A stretch of 64,000 nucleotides of DNA. It comes from [Mycobacterium] crassicus. GTDB lineage: Bacteria > Actinomycetota > Actinomycetes > Mycobacteriales > Mycobacteriaceae. Both the position numbers and the translations under genes were made by a program. The stretch spans positions 3,409,995 to 3,473,994 of the forward strand of contig NZ_CP084029.1 of the NCBI RefSeq assembly GCF_020181615.1, in the 5' to 3' direction. A model generated the notes under the pieces. The model was not told where the DNA came from. It saw only the letters and a program-made list of their open reading frames with translations, and searched no databases. Of this stretch, positions 52,758 to 63,701 are shown in pieces (the first letter of the stretch is position 1; each line of letters opens with the position of its first letter).

Positions 52758-54533
52758 TCAGCCCGGCAGCACCGGCGCCGCGCCGGGCACCATGAACGGC
52801 GTCAACGGCGACCAGCTCTGCTCGTCCTCGGCCGCCGAGGACGACAGCGCCAGCACCCCGCGCGGCTCGGCCACGTAGACCGTGGACGGGTCGGCGACGA
52901 TCGTCGACACGGGCAGCTGCAGGTTGCCGTTGGGGGCATCGGAGTTGACCCCGTCGATGTTGACGTAGGACACCGGATGCTTCGGGTCGGATCGACTCAC
53001 CACGATGTCGTCGCCGGTCCGCCAGCTCAGCGACACCACCGAGGAGCCCAGTCCGAAGCCCAGCCGTCGAGGATAGTTCAGCACGAACTGGCCGCCCGGA
53101 TTCTGCACGACACCGGCCAGAATCACCTGCCCACCGATCACCATGGCGGCACGGGTGCCGTCGCGGGACAGTTGCAACTCGCTGATCGGTCCCGGGAATC
53201 TCGCGTTCACCGCACCGGAGTCCACCGGGATGCGGGCCGGGCGGCCGGAGGCCACCTCCTGGATCGCGCGCAACACATTGTTGCCGTCGACCACCACCCA
53301 CACCGCTTCGTCCAGCGACCAGCTCGGCCGCGACAGGGTGCGCCCCTCGGCGGCCTGCACCGCCTCACCCCCGAGGTCGCCGATCCACAGCGTGGCCGCC
53401 GGGTCGGGGCCGCCGGGATGCACCACCACCGACGCCACCTGGTGCCCGTTGCGCGACAGCGCGGCCGACTCCTGGTCGGGTTCCCGGCCGAATGCTCCGG
53501 GCACCCGGTTGGCATGCTGCCCGTCCAGTGCGAGCAGCGACCCGCCCACCAGCGCGTGCACCCCGGCGCCGGCCCCATCGGAGGCGCCCGGATCGGTGGT
53601 GGCCACATCGGAGGTCGTCCAGCCGTCCGGGAACCGGTCGTCGAGCGCCGCGCCGTCGGCATCGATCACGTAGGGGCCCTTGATGTCGGCCCGGGCCAGG
53701 GTCCAGATCAGTTGTGCGGCAAGCAGTTGCCTGGTGTTGGGGTCGGTGGCCGACAAGCTGTCCAGGTCGATCTTGGCTCCTCCGTAGCCGCGCCCCACAC
53801 CGCTCTTGCCACCGTCGGCCCGAGTCACCGGCCCGCGCAACCGCAACGGCGCCGCCAGCAGGTTACGCACGCCGGCCATCTCCGGGCGCGGACCGGCTAT
53901 CAGCTTGGACACCAGTTCGGTAGCCACATGGTCGGGGTCGGACACCACGATGTAGCGGGGATCAGGAACCACCGTCTTGCCGGTGGGATCGACGAAATAC
54001 AAGGTGTTGCGTTTATAGGTGGCCTGGAACTGCTGCCAGTCCAGGAAGACCCCGTTGGGCAGCCGGTCGATGCGCCAGCCGTCGGACGTCTTGCGCAGTT
54101 CGATCGGCTCCGGTGCCGGCAGGGCGCCCTCGGCGGTCTCGAAGACCCCCATGTCCGACAGCGACCCGAGCATGTCGGCCCGCATGGTGACCGCGACCCG
54201 GTCGGCGCTGCGGGTTTCGACGAACACCACGTTGTCGATCAGCAGCGCGCTGCCGGCGTCGTCCCAGGCGTCCGATGCGGACTGGGTGAGGAACTGCCGG
54301 GCCGCCCGATGCCGGTTGGCCGGATCGGCAGTCGCCTTGAGGAATTCACGCAAAAGCACATCGGGGTCCATGCCCGGGGTGGGCTTGGGCAGCACCGACG
54401 GCGGCGGCGCATCCACGGTGCCGATCGCCTGCGGGGCCGAATTGCTCGGCACCCCGGCGCAGCCGGCCAATGCCGAGGTGAGTGCCAAGGTCAGTGCCAG
54501 GATCAGCGCCACCGGCCGGTTCCGGCGCATCAC
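52758..54533 (-). CDS. lpqB: Lipoprotein LpqB, partner of MtrAB
   Basis: The 591-residue lipoprotein has a signal with lipobox ALAGC (Cys24), a GerMN domain (about residues 190-300, [17 protein letters not shown] onwards), and a C-terminal beta-propeller-like region. LpqB binds the extracellular part of MtrB and modulates MtrA phosphorylation (established in mycobacteria). The start overlaps the mtrB stop as ATGA, the usual mtrA-mtrB-lpqB coupling. It corresponds to Rv3244c. The gene I remember between comF and lpqB in M. tuberculosis (Rv3243c) is absent, replaced by the NO/DosR island. Confidence 0.94.
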   Translation of the reverse strand: MMRRNRPVALILALTLALTSALAGCAGVPSNSAPQAIGTVDAPPPSVLPKPTPGMDPDVLLREFLKATADPANRHRAARQFLTQSASDAWDDAGSALLIDNVVFVETRSADRVAVTMRADMLGSLSDMGVFETAEGALPAPEPIELRKTSDGWRIDRLPNGVFLDWQQFQATYKRNTLYFVDPTGKTVVPDPRYIVVSDPDHVATELVSKLIAGPRPEMAGVRNLLAAPLRLRGPVTRADGGKSGVGRGYGGAKIDLDSLSATDPNTRQLLAAQLIWTLARADIKGPYVIDADGAALDDRFPDGWTTSDVATTDPGASDGAGAGVHALVGGSLLALDGQHANRVPGAFGREPDQESAALSRNGHQVASVVVHPGGPDPAATLWIGDLGGEAVQAAEGRTLSRPSWSLDEAVWVVVDGNNVLRAIQEVASGRPARIPVDSGAVNARFPGPISELQLSRDGTRAAMVIGGQVILAGVVQNPGGQFVLNYPRRLGFGLGSSVVSLSWRTGDDIVVSRSDPKHPVSYVNIDGVNSDAPNGNLQLPVSTIVADPSTVYVAEPRGVLALSSSAAEDEQSWSPLTPFMVPGAAPVLPG

Positions 54534-56179
54534 CCGCTCCGCTCGGCGTGTTCGCGCGCGCGCTGACGCCGTTCCCGGCGCTCGGCGGCGCTGACCGGCT
54601 TCATCGGAAGCGGACTGGTGGTGACCTTGTGTCCGCGCACCAGCGGCAGGGTGAGCCGGAAACAGGCGCCCTTACCGGGTTCGCCCCAGGCCTCCAGCCG
54701 GCCCTGGTGCAGCCGGGCGTCCTCGACGCTGATCGCCAGACCCAACCCGGTGCCGCCGGAACGCCGCACCCGGGACGGGTCGGCGCGCCAGAACCGGCTG
54801 AACACCAGCTTCTCCTCCCCCGGACGCAGCCCCACCCCGTGATCGCGCACGGTCACCGCGACGGTGTCGTCGTCGGCGGCCATCCGGATCACCACCGGCT
54901 TGTGTTCGGCGTGGTCGATGGCGTTGGCGATCAGGTTGCGCAGGATCCGTTCCACCCGGCGCGGATCGACCTCGGCGATCACCCCCTCGGCGGGCACGTC
55001 CACCTTGAGTTCGACCCCGGCCTCGGCGGCCAGGTGGCCCACATTGTCCAGGGCGCTGTTGACCGTCGACCGCAGATCCACCGACTCCACCGACAGTTCG
55101 GCCACACCCGCGTCGTGCCGGGAGATCTCCAGCAGGTCGTTGAGCAGGGACTCGAACCGGTCCAGTTCACTGACCAACAGCTCGGTGGAGCGCCGCAGCG
55201 AGGGCTCCAGGTCCTCGCTGTGATCGTGGATCAGATCGGCGGCCATCCGCACCGTGGTCAACGGGGTGCGCAGCTCATGGCTGACGTCGGAGGTGAAACG
55301 GCGCTGCAGATTGCCGAACTCCTCGAGTTGGGTGATCTGGCGCGACAGGCTCTCGGCCATGTCGTTGAAGGACACCGCCAGCCGCGCCATGTCGTCCTCG
55401 CCGCGCACCGGCATCCGTTCGGACAGATGTCCTTCGGCGAAGCTTTCGGCGGTACGGGCCGCCGCCCGTACCGGCAGCACCACCTGCCGCGACACCAGCA
55501 GCGCGATCCCGGCCAGCAGCACCAGCAGCACCAGGCCCCCGGTCGCGATGGTGCCGCGCACCATGCTGATCGTGTTGCGTTCGGTGCCCAGCGGATAGAT
55601 CAGGTACAGCTCCAGGTTGGTGATGCGCGACGTGGTCGGCGTCCCGATCACCAGCGCCGGGCCGGAGAACCCCTCGACGTGCACGGTGGCGTACTGATAG
55701 CTGACCTGACCGGCCTTGACGAATTCGCGCAGCGCGCCAGGGACCTGGTCGACCGGGCCGGCGGTGGTCGCCGCGCGCGGCCCCTCCCCGAGCACCACCA
55801 GCACCGCGTCGAAGGCACCGGCGGTTCCGCTGCCGGCCGCCGGGTCGGTCTTGGACATCAGGGTGTTGCGGGCCAGTTGCAGGCTCGAGGTCAGTGAGCG
55901 GGCCTCCTCGCCACCGACGATGCCGCCGGCCGTGACACGGGCCCGCGCGATCTGCTCGGTGGCCGCCCGGACCTTGACGTCAAGCACCCGATCAGTGATC
56001 TGGCTGGTCAGCACGAAGCCGAGAGCCAGGATGACAGCTGCCGACATTCCGAGCGTCAGCACCACGACCCGCAGCTGCAGTGAGCGCCGCCAGGCGATCT
56101 GCACCGCGCGACGCAGCGTGTTCACGCCGAGCAGTAGCGGGCCCGACCGCCGCGGGCGCCGTCGGGAGCTGAAGATCAC
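54530..56179 (-). CDS. mtrB: Sensor histidine kinase MtrB
   Basis: The 549-residue kinase has a first membrane helix around residues 36-60 ([20 protein letters not shown]), an extracytoplasmic region, a second helix ([20 protein letters not shown]), HAMP, phosphoacceptor His in [13 protein letters not shown], the N box [18 protein letters not shown], and ATP-lid motifs [10 protein letters not shown] and [10 protein letters not shown]. MtrB responds to osmotic and division signals and phosphorylates MtrA, controlling cell-wall hydrolases and division. It lies 22 bases downstream of mtrA and is coupled to lpqB. Confidence 0.95.
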   Translation of the reverse strand: MIFSSRRRPRRSGPLLLGVNTLRRAVQIAWRRSLQLRVVVLTLGMSAAVILALGFVLTSQITDRVLDVKVRAATEQIARARVTAGGIVGGEEARSLTSSLQLARNTLMSKTDPAAGSGTAGAFDAVLVVLGEGPRAATTAGPVDQVPGALREFVKAGQVSYQYATVHVEGFSGPALVIGTPTTSRITNLELYLIYPLGTERNTISMVRGTIATGGLVLLVLLAGIALLVSRQVVLPVRAAARTAESFAEGHLSERMPVRGEDDMARLAVSFNDMAESLSRQITQLEEFGNLQRRFTSDVSHELRTPLTTVRMAADLIHDHSEDLEPSLRRSTELLVSELDRFESLLNDLLEISRHDAGVAELSVESVDLRSTVNSALDNVGHLAAEAGVELKVDVPAEGVIAEVDPRRVERILRNLIANAIDHAEHKPVVIRMAADDDTVAVTVRDHGVGLRPGEEKLVFSRFWRADPSRVRRSGGTGLGLAISVEDARLHQGRLEAWGEPGKGACFRLTLPLVRGHKVTTSPLPMKPVSAAERRERRQRAREHAERSG

Positions 56180-56201
56180 GTGCGCCGCTCCCCGGTGGGG
56201 A

Positions 56202-56888
56202 TCACGGAGGTCCGGCCTTGTAACCCACTCCTCGAACGGTCAGCACCACGGTCGGGTTCTCCGGGTCTTGCTCCACCTTGGCCCGCAGGCGCTGGACGTG
56301 CACATTCACCAGCCGGGTGTCGGCCGGGTGCCGGTATCCCCAAACCTGTTCGAGGAGCACCTCACGAGTAAACACCTGGCGGGGTTTACGTGCCAGCGCC
56401 ACCAGCAGGTCGAACTCCAGGGGGGTCAGCGAGATCTGTTCACCGCCTCGGCTCACCTTGTGCGCCGGCACGTCGATGTCGATATCGGCGATCGAGAGCA
56501 TCTCAGCCGGCTCGTCGTCGTTGCGGCGCAGTCGCGCCCGCACCCGGGCGACCAGCTCCTTGGGTTTGAACGGCTTCATGATGTAGTCGTCGGCGCCCGA
56601 CTCCAGCCCGAGCACCACGTCCACGGTGTCGGTCTTGGCGGTCAGCATGACGATCGGCACGCCGGAGTCCTTACGCAGAACCCGGCAGACGTCGATGCCG
56701 TTCATACCGGGCAACATCAGGTCCAGCAGCACCAGATCGGGCCGCAGCTCGTGCACTGCGGTGAGCGCCTGAGTGCCGTCACCGACGACCGCGGTGTCGA
56801 AGCCCTCCCCACGCAACACGATGGTGAGCATCTCGGCGAGCGACGCGTCGTCGTCGACGACAAGAATCCTTTGCCTCATGGCGTACAT
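56202..56888 (-). CDS. mtrA: Essential response regulator MtrA
   Basis: The 228-residue OmpR-family regulator is almost identical to M. tuberculosis MtrA as I remember it: [20 protein letters not shown], phosphoacceptor Asp56 in [11 protein letters not shown], Lys in [12 protein letters not shown], and winged helix with [20 protein letters not shown]. The ATG at 56888 (MYAMRQRIL) gives exactly the family length. An ATG at 56909 would add 7 residues. MtrA controls genes of replication, division and cell-wall hydrolysis, and is usually essential. Confidence 0.96.
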   Translation of the reverse strand: MYAMRQRILVVDDDASLAEMLTIVLRGEGFDTAVVGDGTQALTAVHELRPDLVLLDLMLPGMNGIDVCRVLRKDSGVPIVMLTAKTDTVDVVLGLESGADDYIMKPFKPKELVARVRARLRRNDDEPAEMLSIADIDIDVPAHKVSRGGEQISLTPLEFDLLVALARKPRQVFTREVLLEQVWGYRHPADTRLVNVHVQRLRAKVEQDPENPTVVLTVRGVGYKAGPP

Positions 56889-56939
56889 GGTGTCACCCGA
56901 TAGTGACAAAAGCCTGCTACCACACGCGTGTTTTGCAGG

Positions 56940-57569
56940 TTAACCGCGGAGATCAGCCGCCAGCTCGGCTGCGGCCACCGTCGGGCCGACCACCTGCCAC
57001 CGCCCCCCGAAGCCGGCCCGCGCCAACCCGCGGTACACCTCGCCGGTGCGGCGCTGCAGACCGTCGTCGCGCTCGTAGCTGTCGAGCGCCCGCGTGGCGT
57101 CGTGGTTCTCGCGGTGCCGGGCCCGCTGCGCGGCGAGTTCGGTGGGCACGTCGAGCAGCACCTGCCAGTCCGGTGTGGGCAGTCCGAGTCGCTCGAATTC
57201 CAGCTGCCGCACCCAATCCACCATCTCCCCGGCGGCGTCCTGATGCAGCCGGGCGGCACTGTAGGCGGCACTGGAGGCCACGTAGCGGTCGAGGATCACC
57301 ACATCGTGGCCGCGGGTCAGCGCGTCGATCTCGTCCTTGGCGCCGGCGCGGTCCAGCGCGAACAGCATCGCCATCGCATATACCGAGTCGGACAGGTCGC
57401 CGTGCCGGCCGCGCAGCGCCTCGGCGGCCACATCGGCGGCCACCGAGACGCCGTAGCGCGGGAAGGCCAGGTTCGCCACCGATCTGCCGGTGGCCTCGAA
57501 TGCCGCGCGCAGCCCCGTGGTCAGGGTGTTCTTGCCGGCGCCGTCGACGCCTTCGATAGCGATCAGCAC
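56940..57569 (-). CDS. tmk: Thymidylate kinase
   Basis: The 209-residue kinase makes dTDP from dTMP. The P-loop is EGVDGAGKNT, the DR(Y/H) motif appears as ILDRYVASSAAYSAARL, and the lid has ERDDGLQRRT. I choose the GTG at 57569 (LIAIEGVDGAGK follows at once), which aligns with the M. tuberculosis start. The ATG at 57593 adds MGRARLPA and would sit in the inverted repeat after sahH. mtrA starts 51 bases after the tmk stop, in the same direction. Confidence 0.92.
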   Translation of the reverse strand: MLIAIEGVDGAGKNTLTTGLRAAFEATGRSVANLAFPRYGVSVAADVAAEALRGRHGDLSDSVYAMAMLFALDRAGAKDEIDALTRGHDVVILDRYVASSAAYSAARLHQDAAGEMVDWVRQLEFERLGLPTPDWQVLLDVPTELAAQRARHRENHDATRALDSYERDDGLQRRTGEVYRGLARAGFGGRWQVVGPTVAAAELAADLRG

Positions 57570-57592
57570 GGCGGGAAGCCTAGCCCGCCCCA

Positions 57593-57660
57593 CCCCGCGA
57601 GCGTGCAGCCAGCTTCACTCTCGTCGTTCGACGGTGAACCTGAGTTCACGCTCGGCGGGG
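57593..57660 (-). terminator. Long inverted repeat after sahH
   Basis: CCCCGCGAGCGTG (57593-57605) pairs with CACGCTCGGCGGGG (57647-57660) with a single bulged base. Inside lies a second hairpin, GTGAAC-N4-GTTCAC (57634-57649). It follows the sahH stop and precedes the tmk GTG, so it can end sahH transcripts. Confidence 0.6.
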
Positions 57661-57668
57661 AACCCGAC

Positions 57669-59126
<1,458 letters not shown>

Positions 59127-59201
59127 CTGTGCGCCCCCGTAGGTTCGGTTAATTAGCTCGGGTACAAGCTACCGGCGATCGGCCGGGACAGCCCAATCGG
59201 G

Positions 59202-59831
59202 TCAATCGGCGTCGATGACGCCGTAGGCCTCGGCGGCCGGTGTGAACAGCCGGGCCAGGTCGGCGGCCACATCGTAATCGGCTTCCGGTGGCATGGACAC
59301 GTAACTCATGGCCAGCCGGACGACGGCGCGGGCCAGGATCCCGGCGTCCGAATCGCTGGCCTTGACCCAGCTGTGCATGAACGACGAGGTCAGGCGCTGC
59401 GAGCAGCGGGTGATGATCGGGCCGCTGTCAGTGGTGATGATCTGCAGGAGGTCGGGCTTGGCGGCCCCGGTCAGCAGCGAGATCACCAGTGGATCGGCGG
59501 CCGACTCGGTGAAGAAGGACCGGAAACCTTCCAGGAACGCGGCATGGACATCGCCGACATTGCCGTAGATGGCGCCCTCGACGGCGTCGACCAGGCGGTC
59601 GGCCAGCCTGATCGCATAGCCCTGCGCCAGCCCCTGGCGCGAGCCGAACTCGTTGTAGATGGTCTGCCGGCTGACCCCGGCCGCCTCGGCCACCGCGGCC
59701 AGCGTGATCGACGACCAGTCCCGGCCGGTCAGCAATTCCCGCATCGCATCCAGCACCGAGTCGCGCAACAGCGCCCGGGATGCCTCGGCGTAGGGGATGC
59801 GTTTCACCACCGCGAGATTAGCGGTTGTCAC
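59202..59831 (-). CDS. TetR-family regulator of the alkane hydroxylase operon (Rv3249c-like)
   Basis: The 209-residue protein has an N-terminal TetR helix-turn-helix (WSSITLAAVAEAAGVSRQTI, YNEFGSRQGLA) and a ligand-binding helical domain (FFTESAADPLVISLLTGAA). The GTG start overlaps the stop of the rubredoxin relic (GTGA), so it belongs to the alkB operon. Its likely target is the palindrome at 61173-61184 upstream of alkB, which would give autoregulation. The inducer is probably an alkane, alkanol or acyl product. Confidence 0.9.
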   Translation of the reverse strand: MTTANLAVVKRIPYAEASRALLRDSVLDAMRELLTGRDWSSITLAAVAEAAGVSRQTIYNEFGSRQGLAQGYAIRLADRLVDAVEGAIYGNVGDVHAAFLEGFRSFFTESAADPLVISLLTGAAKPDLLQIITTDSGPIITRCSQRLTSSFMHSWVKASDSDAGILARAVVRLAMSYVSMPPEADYDVAADLARLFTPAAEAYGVIDAD

Positions 59832-59902
59832 GGCCGGACGACTTCCACCATCTCGAAATCGGCCTTCGCCGCGCCGCCGCCCGGGCAGCGGTAGCTCGCC
59901 AT
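59828..59902 (-). pseudogene. Collapsed rubredoxin genes (rubA start joined to rubB end)
   Basis: This 24-codon ORF starts MASYRCP, like a RubA N-terminus, and ends GAAKADFEMVEVVRP, like the RubB C-terminus after its second CPxC motif. Where the iron site should be, CPGG is left: one Cys instead of four. In M. tuberculosis alkB, rubA, rubB and the TetR gene follow in this order. Here one deletion, possibly between the similar CPxC codons, seems to have removed nearly all of both rubredoxins in frame. The ATG overlaps the alkB stop (TGATG) and the stop overlaps the TetR GTG, so coupling is preserved. It cannot bind iron. Confidence 0.75.
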
Positions 59903-61110
59903 CACGCCACCGCCGGTTCGGTCGCCCCGTAGCGGGCGAGGATCTTCGTGCGCCGGCGCGGCGAGATGTTGACCCGGGTGATGTCGCCGTCGTAGTGCGC
60001 CAGCACCCGGTGGTCCATCAGGGCGCGCCACAGCGGCGGGAAATAGGTCAGCCCGATCAGCGATGCGTATCCGCTGGGCAGGTTCGGCGACTCGGCCATG
60101 CTGCGCAGCGTCTGGTAGCGCCGGGTCGGGTTGGCGTGGTGATCGCTGTGCCGCTGCAGGTGGTACAGGAACAGGTTGGTCACCAGGTGGTCGGAGTTCC
60201 AGCTGTGTTCGGGCGTGCAGCGCTCGTAGCGGCCGTTGGCACGGGTCCGGCGCAGCAGGCCGTAGTGCTCGATGTAGTTCACCGACTCCAGCAGCGAGAA
60301 GCCGTAGACGGCCTGGATGACGACGAACGGGATCAGCACCGGGCCGAACACCGCGATCAGCACACCCCACAGCACCACCGACATCAGCCAGGCGTTGAGC
60401 ACGTCGTTGGTCAGCCGCCACGGTCCCTTGTCCAGCCGGCGCAGCCGCGCGGTCTCCAGCTCCCAGGCCGAGCGCAGGCCACCGAAGACGCTGCGCGGCA
60501 AGAATTCCCAAAAGGTCTCACCGAACCGGCCCGAAGCCGGGTCTTCGGGGGTGGCCACCCGCACGTGGTGGCCGCGATTGTGCTCGATGTAGAAGTGCCC
60601 GTAGCAGCTCTGCGCCAGAGTGATCTTGGACAGCCACCGCTCCAGCTGAACCTTCTTGTGCCCGAGTTCGTGGGCGGTGTTGATGCCGACACCGCCCAGG
60701 GCTCCCACCGACAGCGCCAGCCCGATCTTGGCGAACCAGCTGAGCGACCCCTCGACGCCCAGCCAGCTCAGATCGGTTGCGGTGAACAGGTAGGCGCCCA
60801 GGACGACGCTGGCGTACTGGCACGGGATGTAGGCGTAGGTGCAGTAGCGGTAGTACCGGTCGTCCTCCAACTGCGCCATCACCTCATCCGGCGGGTTCTG
60901 CCCGTCGGCGCCGAAGCGCAGGTCCAGTGCCGGCAGCAGCAGGTACACCAGGATCGGACCGATCCAGAAGGGCAGCTGCGCGGCCAGGTGCCAGCCGAGC
61001 CGGTTCATCGCCCCGACGATCGGGAGCGCGATGAACAGTGCCGTCGGGGCGATCAGGCCCATCAGCCACAGGTATCGCTTCTTGTCCCGCCATGCCGCCT
61101 CGGCGCTCAT
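59902..61110 (-). CDS. alkB: Alkane 1-monooxygenase
   Basis: The 402-residue membrane di-iron enzyme hydroxylates terminal carbons of alkanes. All histidine motifs are present: HELGHKK (147-153), EHNRGHH (176-182), NYIEHYGL (278-285) and LQRHSDHH (318-325), among about six hydrophobic helices. It corresponds to Rv3252c. AlkB needs electrons from rubredoxin, but the two rubredoxin genes that should follow are reduced to a relic, so another carrier must serve or the enzyme is idle. Confidence 0.94.
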   Translation of the reverse strand: MSAEAAWRDKKRYLWLMGLIAPTALFIALPIVGAMNRLGWHLAAQLPFWIGPILVYLLLPALDLRFGADGQNPPDEVMAQLEDDRYYRYCTYAYIPCQYASVVLGAYLFTATDLSWLGVEGSLSWFAKIGLALSVGALGGVGINTAHELGHKKVQLERWLSKITLAQSCYGHFYIEHNRGHHVRVATPEDPASGRFGETFWEFLPRSVFGGLRSAWELETARLRRLDKGPWRLTNDVLNAWLMSVVLWGVLIAVFGPVLIPFVVIQAVYGFSLLESVNYIEHYGLLRRTRANGRYERCTPEHSWNSDHLVTNLFLYHLQRHSDHHANPTRRYQTLRSMAESPNLPSGYASLIGLTYFPPLWRALMDHRVLAHYDGDITRVNISPRRRTKILARYGATEPAVA

Positions 61111-61172
61111 CGATGCCCCTTCTCGTGAGTTCCACCACTAACCCGTCTGGACATTACATCTCAGTTCGTCAG

Positions 61173-61184
61173 ATGTCTAGACAT
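61173..61184. promoter_or_regulatory. Perfect palindrome upstream of alkB, candidate TetR operator
   Basis: ATGTCTAGACAT is a perfect 12-base palindrome 63 bases upstream of the alkB ATG. A related GTCTGGACAT lies at 61145-61154, about 30 bases away. Both would suit the TetR regulator encoded at the end of the operon. Confidence 0.55.
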
Positions 61185-61267
61185 AGAATATGTTTTTGTA
61201 AACGAAAGGCCGCCGCCGCTGGTCAGCGGGTGTGACCCAGCTCCCAGGCACATGCCACACTCGGGAC

Positions 61268-62182
61268 GTGGTGTACGCGATCGCTCGCCCCCAGATCGAG
61301 GGGAACATTGCCGTCGGTGAAGACCGCCAGCTCGGCTTCGCCGAATTCGGCGCTCCGCAAGGCAGAGCCATGTTCTGGCTGCACGGCACTCCCGGCGCCC
61401 GCCGGCAGATTCCGGTCGAGGCGCGGGTCTACGCCGCCGAGGCCAACATTCGCCTGATCGGAGTGGACCGGCCCGGCATCGGCTCCTCGACTCCGTATCA
61501 GTACGAGACGGTGTCCCAGTTCGCCGAAGACCTGCACACGGTGGCCGACACGCTCGGGATCGACAAGATGGCGGTCATCGGACTGTCCGGCGGCGGCCCC
61601 TACACGCTGGCGTGCGCGGCCGCGATGCCCGAGCGGGTGGTGGCCGCCGGGATCCTCGGCGGTGTCGCCCCGGCGGTGGGCCCCGAAGCCATCGACAGCA
61701 CGCTGATGACGCTGGCCCGGATCGCCGAGCCGGTGCTGGAGCGGGCCGGACGCCCGATCGGCATGCTGGCCACCGGGTTGATCCGGCTGATCCGGCCGGT
61801 GGCCTCACCTGCGCTGGAGCTCTACGCCCTGATCTCCCCCGAAGGCGACCGACGGCTGTTGGGTCGGCCGGAGTTCAAGGCGATGTTCCTCGACGACCTG
61901 CTCAACGGCTCCCGCAAGCAGCTCGCCGCACCGATCGCCGACGCCGTGCTGTTCGCCCGCTACTGGGGCTTCCGGCTCGACGAGGTGAAGGTGCCGGTGC
62001 ACTGGTGGCACGGCGACGCCGACCACATCGTCCCGTTCGCCCACGGCGAGCACGCGGTATCGCTACTTCCCGATGCGCGGCTGTACCCGATCCCCGGGGA
62101 GAGCCACCTGGCCGGCCTGGGCCGCGCCGAGGAGATCCTGTGCACCCTGGCGGAGGCCTGGGACCGCACCGAAGGGCGTTGA
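61268..62182 (+). CDS. Alpha/beta hydrolase
   Basis: The predicted protein of about 304 residues has an oxyanion-region HGTPGARRQIP, nucleophile elbow GLSGGGPY with Ser, an acidic residue in HGDADHIVPF and His in GESHLAGLGR, so the triad is complete. It resembles proline-iminopeptidase-like or epoxide-hydrolase-like members. No substrate can be named. Start codons at 61268 and 61271 (both GTG) fit best. An upstream GTG at 61232 adds a non-conserved segment. It is divergent from alkB and may share regulation with it. The stop overlaps a TTG that may begin the next gene. Confidence 0.85.
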   Translation: MVYAIARPQIEGNIAVGEDRQLGFAEFGAPQGRAMFWLHGTPGARRQIPVEARVYAAEANIRLIGVDRPGIGSSTPYQYETVSQFAEDLHTVADTLGIDKMAVIGLSGGGPYTLACAAAMPERVVAAGILGGVAPAVGPEAIDSTLMTLARIAEPVLERAGRPIGMLATGLIRLIRPVASPALELYALISPEGDRRLLGRPEFKAMFLDDLLNGSRKQLAAPIADAVLFARYWGFRLDEVKVPVHWWHGDADHIVPFAHGEHAVSLLPDARLYPIPGESHLAGLGRAEEILCTLAEAWDRTEGR

Positions 62183-62190
62183 CCGACGCC

Positions 62191-62589
62191 ATGACCGCAC
62201 CCCAGTCGATCAGGGAATTGTTCGCTCAGCTCGGCCTGCAGGAGGTGCCCTCGGCCGACGGCACCCTGACCATGGAGATGCCGGTCGACGAGCGGGTGGT
62301 CAACACCGCCGGCGGGCTGCAGGGCGGATTGATCGCCACCATGGCCGACGTCGCCGCCGGCCAACTCGCCGCCCGCAGCACCGCGTTCGGCAACGGGATC
62401 GCCACCACCGATCTGTTCATCCGCTACCTGCGGCCGATCACCGTCGGCCCCGCGCGCGCCGTCGCGTCGATCCTGCGCACCGGACGGCGCTCGGTGGTGG
62501 CCCAGGTCGATATCTACCGGGGCAATGACGATCAGCTCGCCGCCACCGCAACGGTGAACTTCGCCGCTATCGACCTGCCCGGCGCGTAG
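62191..62589 (+). CDS. PaaI-type hotdog-fold thioesterase
   Basis: The 132-residue hotdog protein has VDERVVNTAGGLQGGLIATMADVAAGQ, the helix-forming PaaI signature, and TTDLFIRYLRPI plus RRSVVAQVDIYRG strands. PaaI-like enzymes hydrolyse acyl-CoA thioesters. The ATG at 62191 is standard. A TTG at 62179 overlaps the hydrolase stop as TTGA and has GAAGGG upstream, adding 4 residues. It is cotranscribed with the hydrolase, and both may clear acyl or aromatic CoA intermediates. Confidence 0.88.
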   Translation: MTAPQSIRELFAQLGLQEVPSADGTLTMEMPVDERVVNTAGGLQGGLIATMADVAAGQLAARSTAFGNGIATTDLFIRYLRPITVGPARAVASILRTGRRSVVAQVDIYRGNDDQLAATATVNFAAIDLPGA

Positions 62590-62612
62590 CGTCGCAGCCA
62601 GGCCGCTGCGAG

Positions 62613-63701
62613 TCAGCGCGCCGCGCTGAGCCGACTTTCAATGAAGTGCGGCAGCCGAAACCGGCCCGGCGCATGCGCGACCGGCTTGTCCTGCGGCGCT
62701 CCCCCGTTCTGGGCCGCGGCATAGGCCGCCGCATTGCCGGTGACGGCCAGCACCTGGCCGCGCCAGGTGATGTCGGCTTCGCGGTAGGCCTGCACCAGCG
62801 CGCGCTCCAGCAGTTCGTCGGCCTCGTCGATCGACAACGCCGGCAGCTCGACGAACTCGCCGTCGCGGGCATCGAGTTTGAGCGTGGTCGGGCCGGTCTC
62901 GACCAGGTCGCAATTGGCCCGGATGCTCAACTCGGCGTTGGCGCGTGCCAGTCCGGCCAGCGCGTAGGCCGCCAGCAGCGCGCGACCCGCTTCGTCGCCG
63001 GCGGGCCCGCAGTCGAAGCGCAGTTGGCGCACCGCGGCGAAGCTGAGCACCTGGGTGCGGATGATCCGGCTACAGCACACGCCGGAGTCGGCTGCCACGC
63101 GCGAATCCGTCGGGGCCCCGTCGACGAGCACTCCGATGATCTCGCCGGACAGCACGCCGCGGAAGCGGCTCTGGCCGGTGCCGCGGGCGGCGTCGATGGC
63201 ACCGAAAGCCAGGCTGCCCGGGCTCAACGCCAGTAGGGCGCGCGCATTCTCGGGGGTGGCTTCGCGCGCCTCCCGGTACCGCGGGTGGGCGATCGCGGGT
63301 TTGCCGTCGATCGAGCCGGTCAGAAAGTGGCCATCGAAAATCCGTTGCGGCAGTTCAAGATCGGTGTAGACCAGCCGGCCACCCTCGTAGGAGACCTCTA
63401 TGTGCGGAACCCGGCCCAACACCGGATGCTGATCGCGGATCCCCTGCAGCACAGCAGCTTCCACGCGCTGGACCTGGCGTTGATTGTCGTCGACGACCAC
63501 CGTCGCCGTCGGCTTCCCGTCGATCAGGCGGGTCTCCTGGGCAACAGCCGACGGACCGCGCCCGGCGCGGTGAGCCGGGCTGATCGCAGCGTGGGGTCCG
63601 CCGGCCGGGGCCAGTTCGGTGGACACGGTCAGGGTGCTGGCGCCGCCGGCCTGGCAGGCCGCGGTGAGCTGTTGGTAGGAAAAGCTGGACAAAGCGATCA
63701 A
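62613..63701 (-). CDS. csb1: Cas7-type protein Csb1 (GSU0053 family, type I-U/I-G CRISPR)
   Basis: The 362-residue protein carries GSU0053/Csb1 hallmarks. LTVSTELAPAGG is at the N-terminus and VVVDDNQRQVQRVEAAVLQ sits where the family has a DSVQSQANRLE-type motif. Further matches are SPGSLAFGAIDAARG, SGEIIGV, QVLSFAAVRQLRF and LSIRANCDLV. In type I-U (I-G) systems this is the backbone subunit of Cascade. Here the flanking genes are a thioesterase (convergent) and a cation-efflux transporter (same strand, overlapping by TTGA), so no cas genes or array adjoin it in the window. The TTG start is inferred from that overlap. The protein may be an orphan with another role. Confidence 0.75.
   Translation of the reverse strand: MIALSSFSYQQLTAACQAGGASTLTVSTELAPAGGPHAAISPAHRAGRGPSAVAQETRLIDGKPTATVVVDDNQRQVQRVEAAVLQGIRDQHPVLGRVPHIEVSYEGGRLVYTDLELPQRIFDGHFLTGSIDGKPAIAHPRYREAREATPENARALLALSPGSLAFGAIDAARGTGQSRFRGVLSGEIIGVLVDGAPTDSRVAADSGVCCSRIIRTQVLSFAAVRQLRFDCGPAGDEAGRALLAAYALAGLARANAELSIRANCDLVETGPTTLKLDARDGEFVELPALSIDEADELLERALVQAYREADITWRGQVLAVTGNAAAYAAAQNGGAPQDKPVAHAPGRFRLPHFIESRLSAAR

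Noticed and set aside
59127..59201. SAH or SAM riboswitch upstream of sahH
   Set aside because: I could not draw a convincing conserved riboswitch fold in the short leader, only A+T-rich promoter-like sequence.
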